This document shows, in pieces, positions 5,844 through 6,256 of a DNA stretch of 6,256 bases. Location: NCBI GenBank assembly GCA_016793565.1, contig JAEUMA010000677.1, forward strand, positions 1-6,256, given 5' to 3'. The position numbers and the translations under genes are program-made. Origin of the DNA: Rhizobiaceae bacterium (GTDB lineage Bacteria; Pseudomonadota; Alphaproteobacteria; Rhizobiales; Rhizobiaceae). Position 1 is the stretch's first letter; the number at the start of each line of letters is the position of its first letter. The notes beneath the pieces are model-generated. The model ran no database searches. It worked only from the letters and a program-made list of their open reading frames with translations, and was not told the origin of the DNA.

Positions 5844-6224
5844 CTACGCTAGGCGAGCGCGCCGCTGGGTATAGATGACGATGCGAAACGCGCAGTAGAG
5901 CGCAACCACCAGAAGGTGCGAAAGGACGATGCTGAACCGGTAGCCGTAGAGCGCTGGAAAAAGGGCGTACATCACCGTCTCGGTCGCTGCGCAGATGAAC
6001 CAGATGACCGGCCCCCAGGACGCCAGCATCCACAGGCCGATGGCGGCGAAAGGGTAGAATACGGCGAGCGTCACAGTGGCCACCTGCCAGTGCACCGGCA
6101 TCAGGTCGAAGCGCCATAGCGGGCCGCTGTAGAGGCCGATGAGCCTGATCCAGTAGAGCAGCCCGAAGAGCAGGCTGTAGGCCGCGATGACGCGCTGGAA
6201 CCAGACGAACCCCGTCTCGGCCAT
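5844..6224 (-). CDS. Small four-helix inner-membrane protein, DUF6163-like
   Basis: No function is known to me. The 126-aa product is strongly hydrophobic, with four likely membrane helices at about 10-31, 46-68, 71-90 and 97-117, and a basic cytoplasmic tail (QRRARLA). The pattern FVWFQRVIAAYSLLFGLLYWIRLIGLY, aromatic-rich with RLIG, resembles the DUF6163 family of Hyphomicrobiales; that match is from memory. The ATG at 6224 lacks a clear ribosome-binding sequence, and the frame stays open through ten more sense codons to the window edge, ending at a partial xTG codon. The true start may therefore lie upstream and the gene may be truncated here. It precedes ldtR by 144 nt on the same strand, with no obvious terminator between. 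A link to envelope physiology is only a guess from position. Confidence 0.75.
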   Translation of the reverse strand: MAETGFVWFQRVIAAYSLLFGLLYWIRLIGLYSGPLWRFDLMPVHWQVATVTLAVFYPFAAIGLWMLASWGPVIWFICAATETVMYALFPALYGYRFSIVLSHLLVVALYCAFRIVIYTQRRARLA

Positions 6225-6256
6225 GGTCGGTCTGAGGTCGTGCCGGCTTTCGGTCA

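Noticed and set aside
1..6256. Mobile element, CRISPR array, toxin-antitoxin pair or defence system
   Set aside because: No transposase, integrase, regular direct repeats, tRNA or matching gene pair was seen; all genes are core metabolic or envelope functions in one orientation.

Overview
The window is a GC-rich stretch in which every supported gene lies on the minus strand. Read in the direction of transcription (high to low coordinates) the order is: a small four-helix membrane protein (DUF6163-like), a MarR-family regulator (LdtR type), an L,D-transpeptidase (LdtP/YcbB type), glyA, nrdR, ribD and the 5' part of ribE. Protein sequence styles, codon use and this gene order suggest an alphaproteobacterium of the order Hyphomicrobiales (Rhizobiales), probably near Mesorhizobium/Phyllobacteriaceae. 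The genus is inference; the order is fairly safe.

Region 1-2016 holds a compact ribE-ribD-nrdR block (transcribed nrdR to ribD to ribE) with gaps of only 3 and 4 nt, so the three are almost certainly co-transcribed. ribD and ribE give the deaminase/reductase and final dismutation steps of riboflavin synthesis. nrdR gives the ATP/dATP-sensing repressor of ribonucleotide reductase genes. The glyA gene (2145-3458) lies 128 nt upstream of nrdR with no visible terminator between, so read-through into nrdR-ribD-ribE is plausible. GlyA supplies glycine and one-carbon units for purine and thymidylate synthesis.

Region 3459-5183 holds the glyA leader with a perfect 17-nt palindrome, a strong intrinsic terminator behind the transpeptidase gene, the transpeptidase itself (with a twin-arginine signal and an unusual SSGC active-site motif), and a 302-nt non-coding leader. 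That leader carries the ldtR terminator and several short inverted repeats.

Region 5184-6256 holds ldtR, its 144-nt AT-richer leader, and the DUF6163-like gene, whose reading frame stays open to the window edge.

Functionally this is a chromosomal core region: a cell-wall remodelling pair (regulator plus 3-3 crosslinking enzyme) beside one-carbon, nucleotide-control and riboflavin genes. I see no insertion sequence, phage gene, CRISPR array, tRNA or rRNA, and no convincing undescribed system. The points most worth following are the active-site substitution and Tat signal of the transpeptidase and the candidate operator elements upstream of ldtP, ldtR and glyA.
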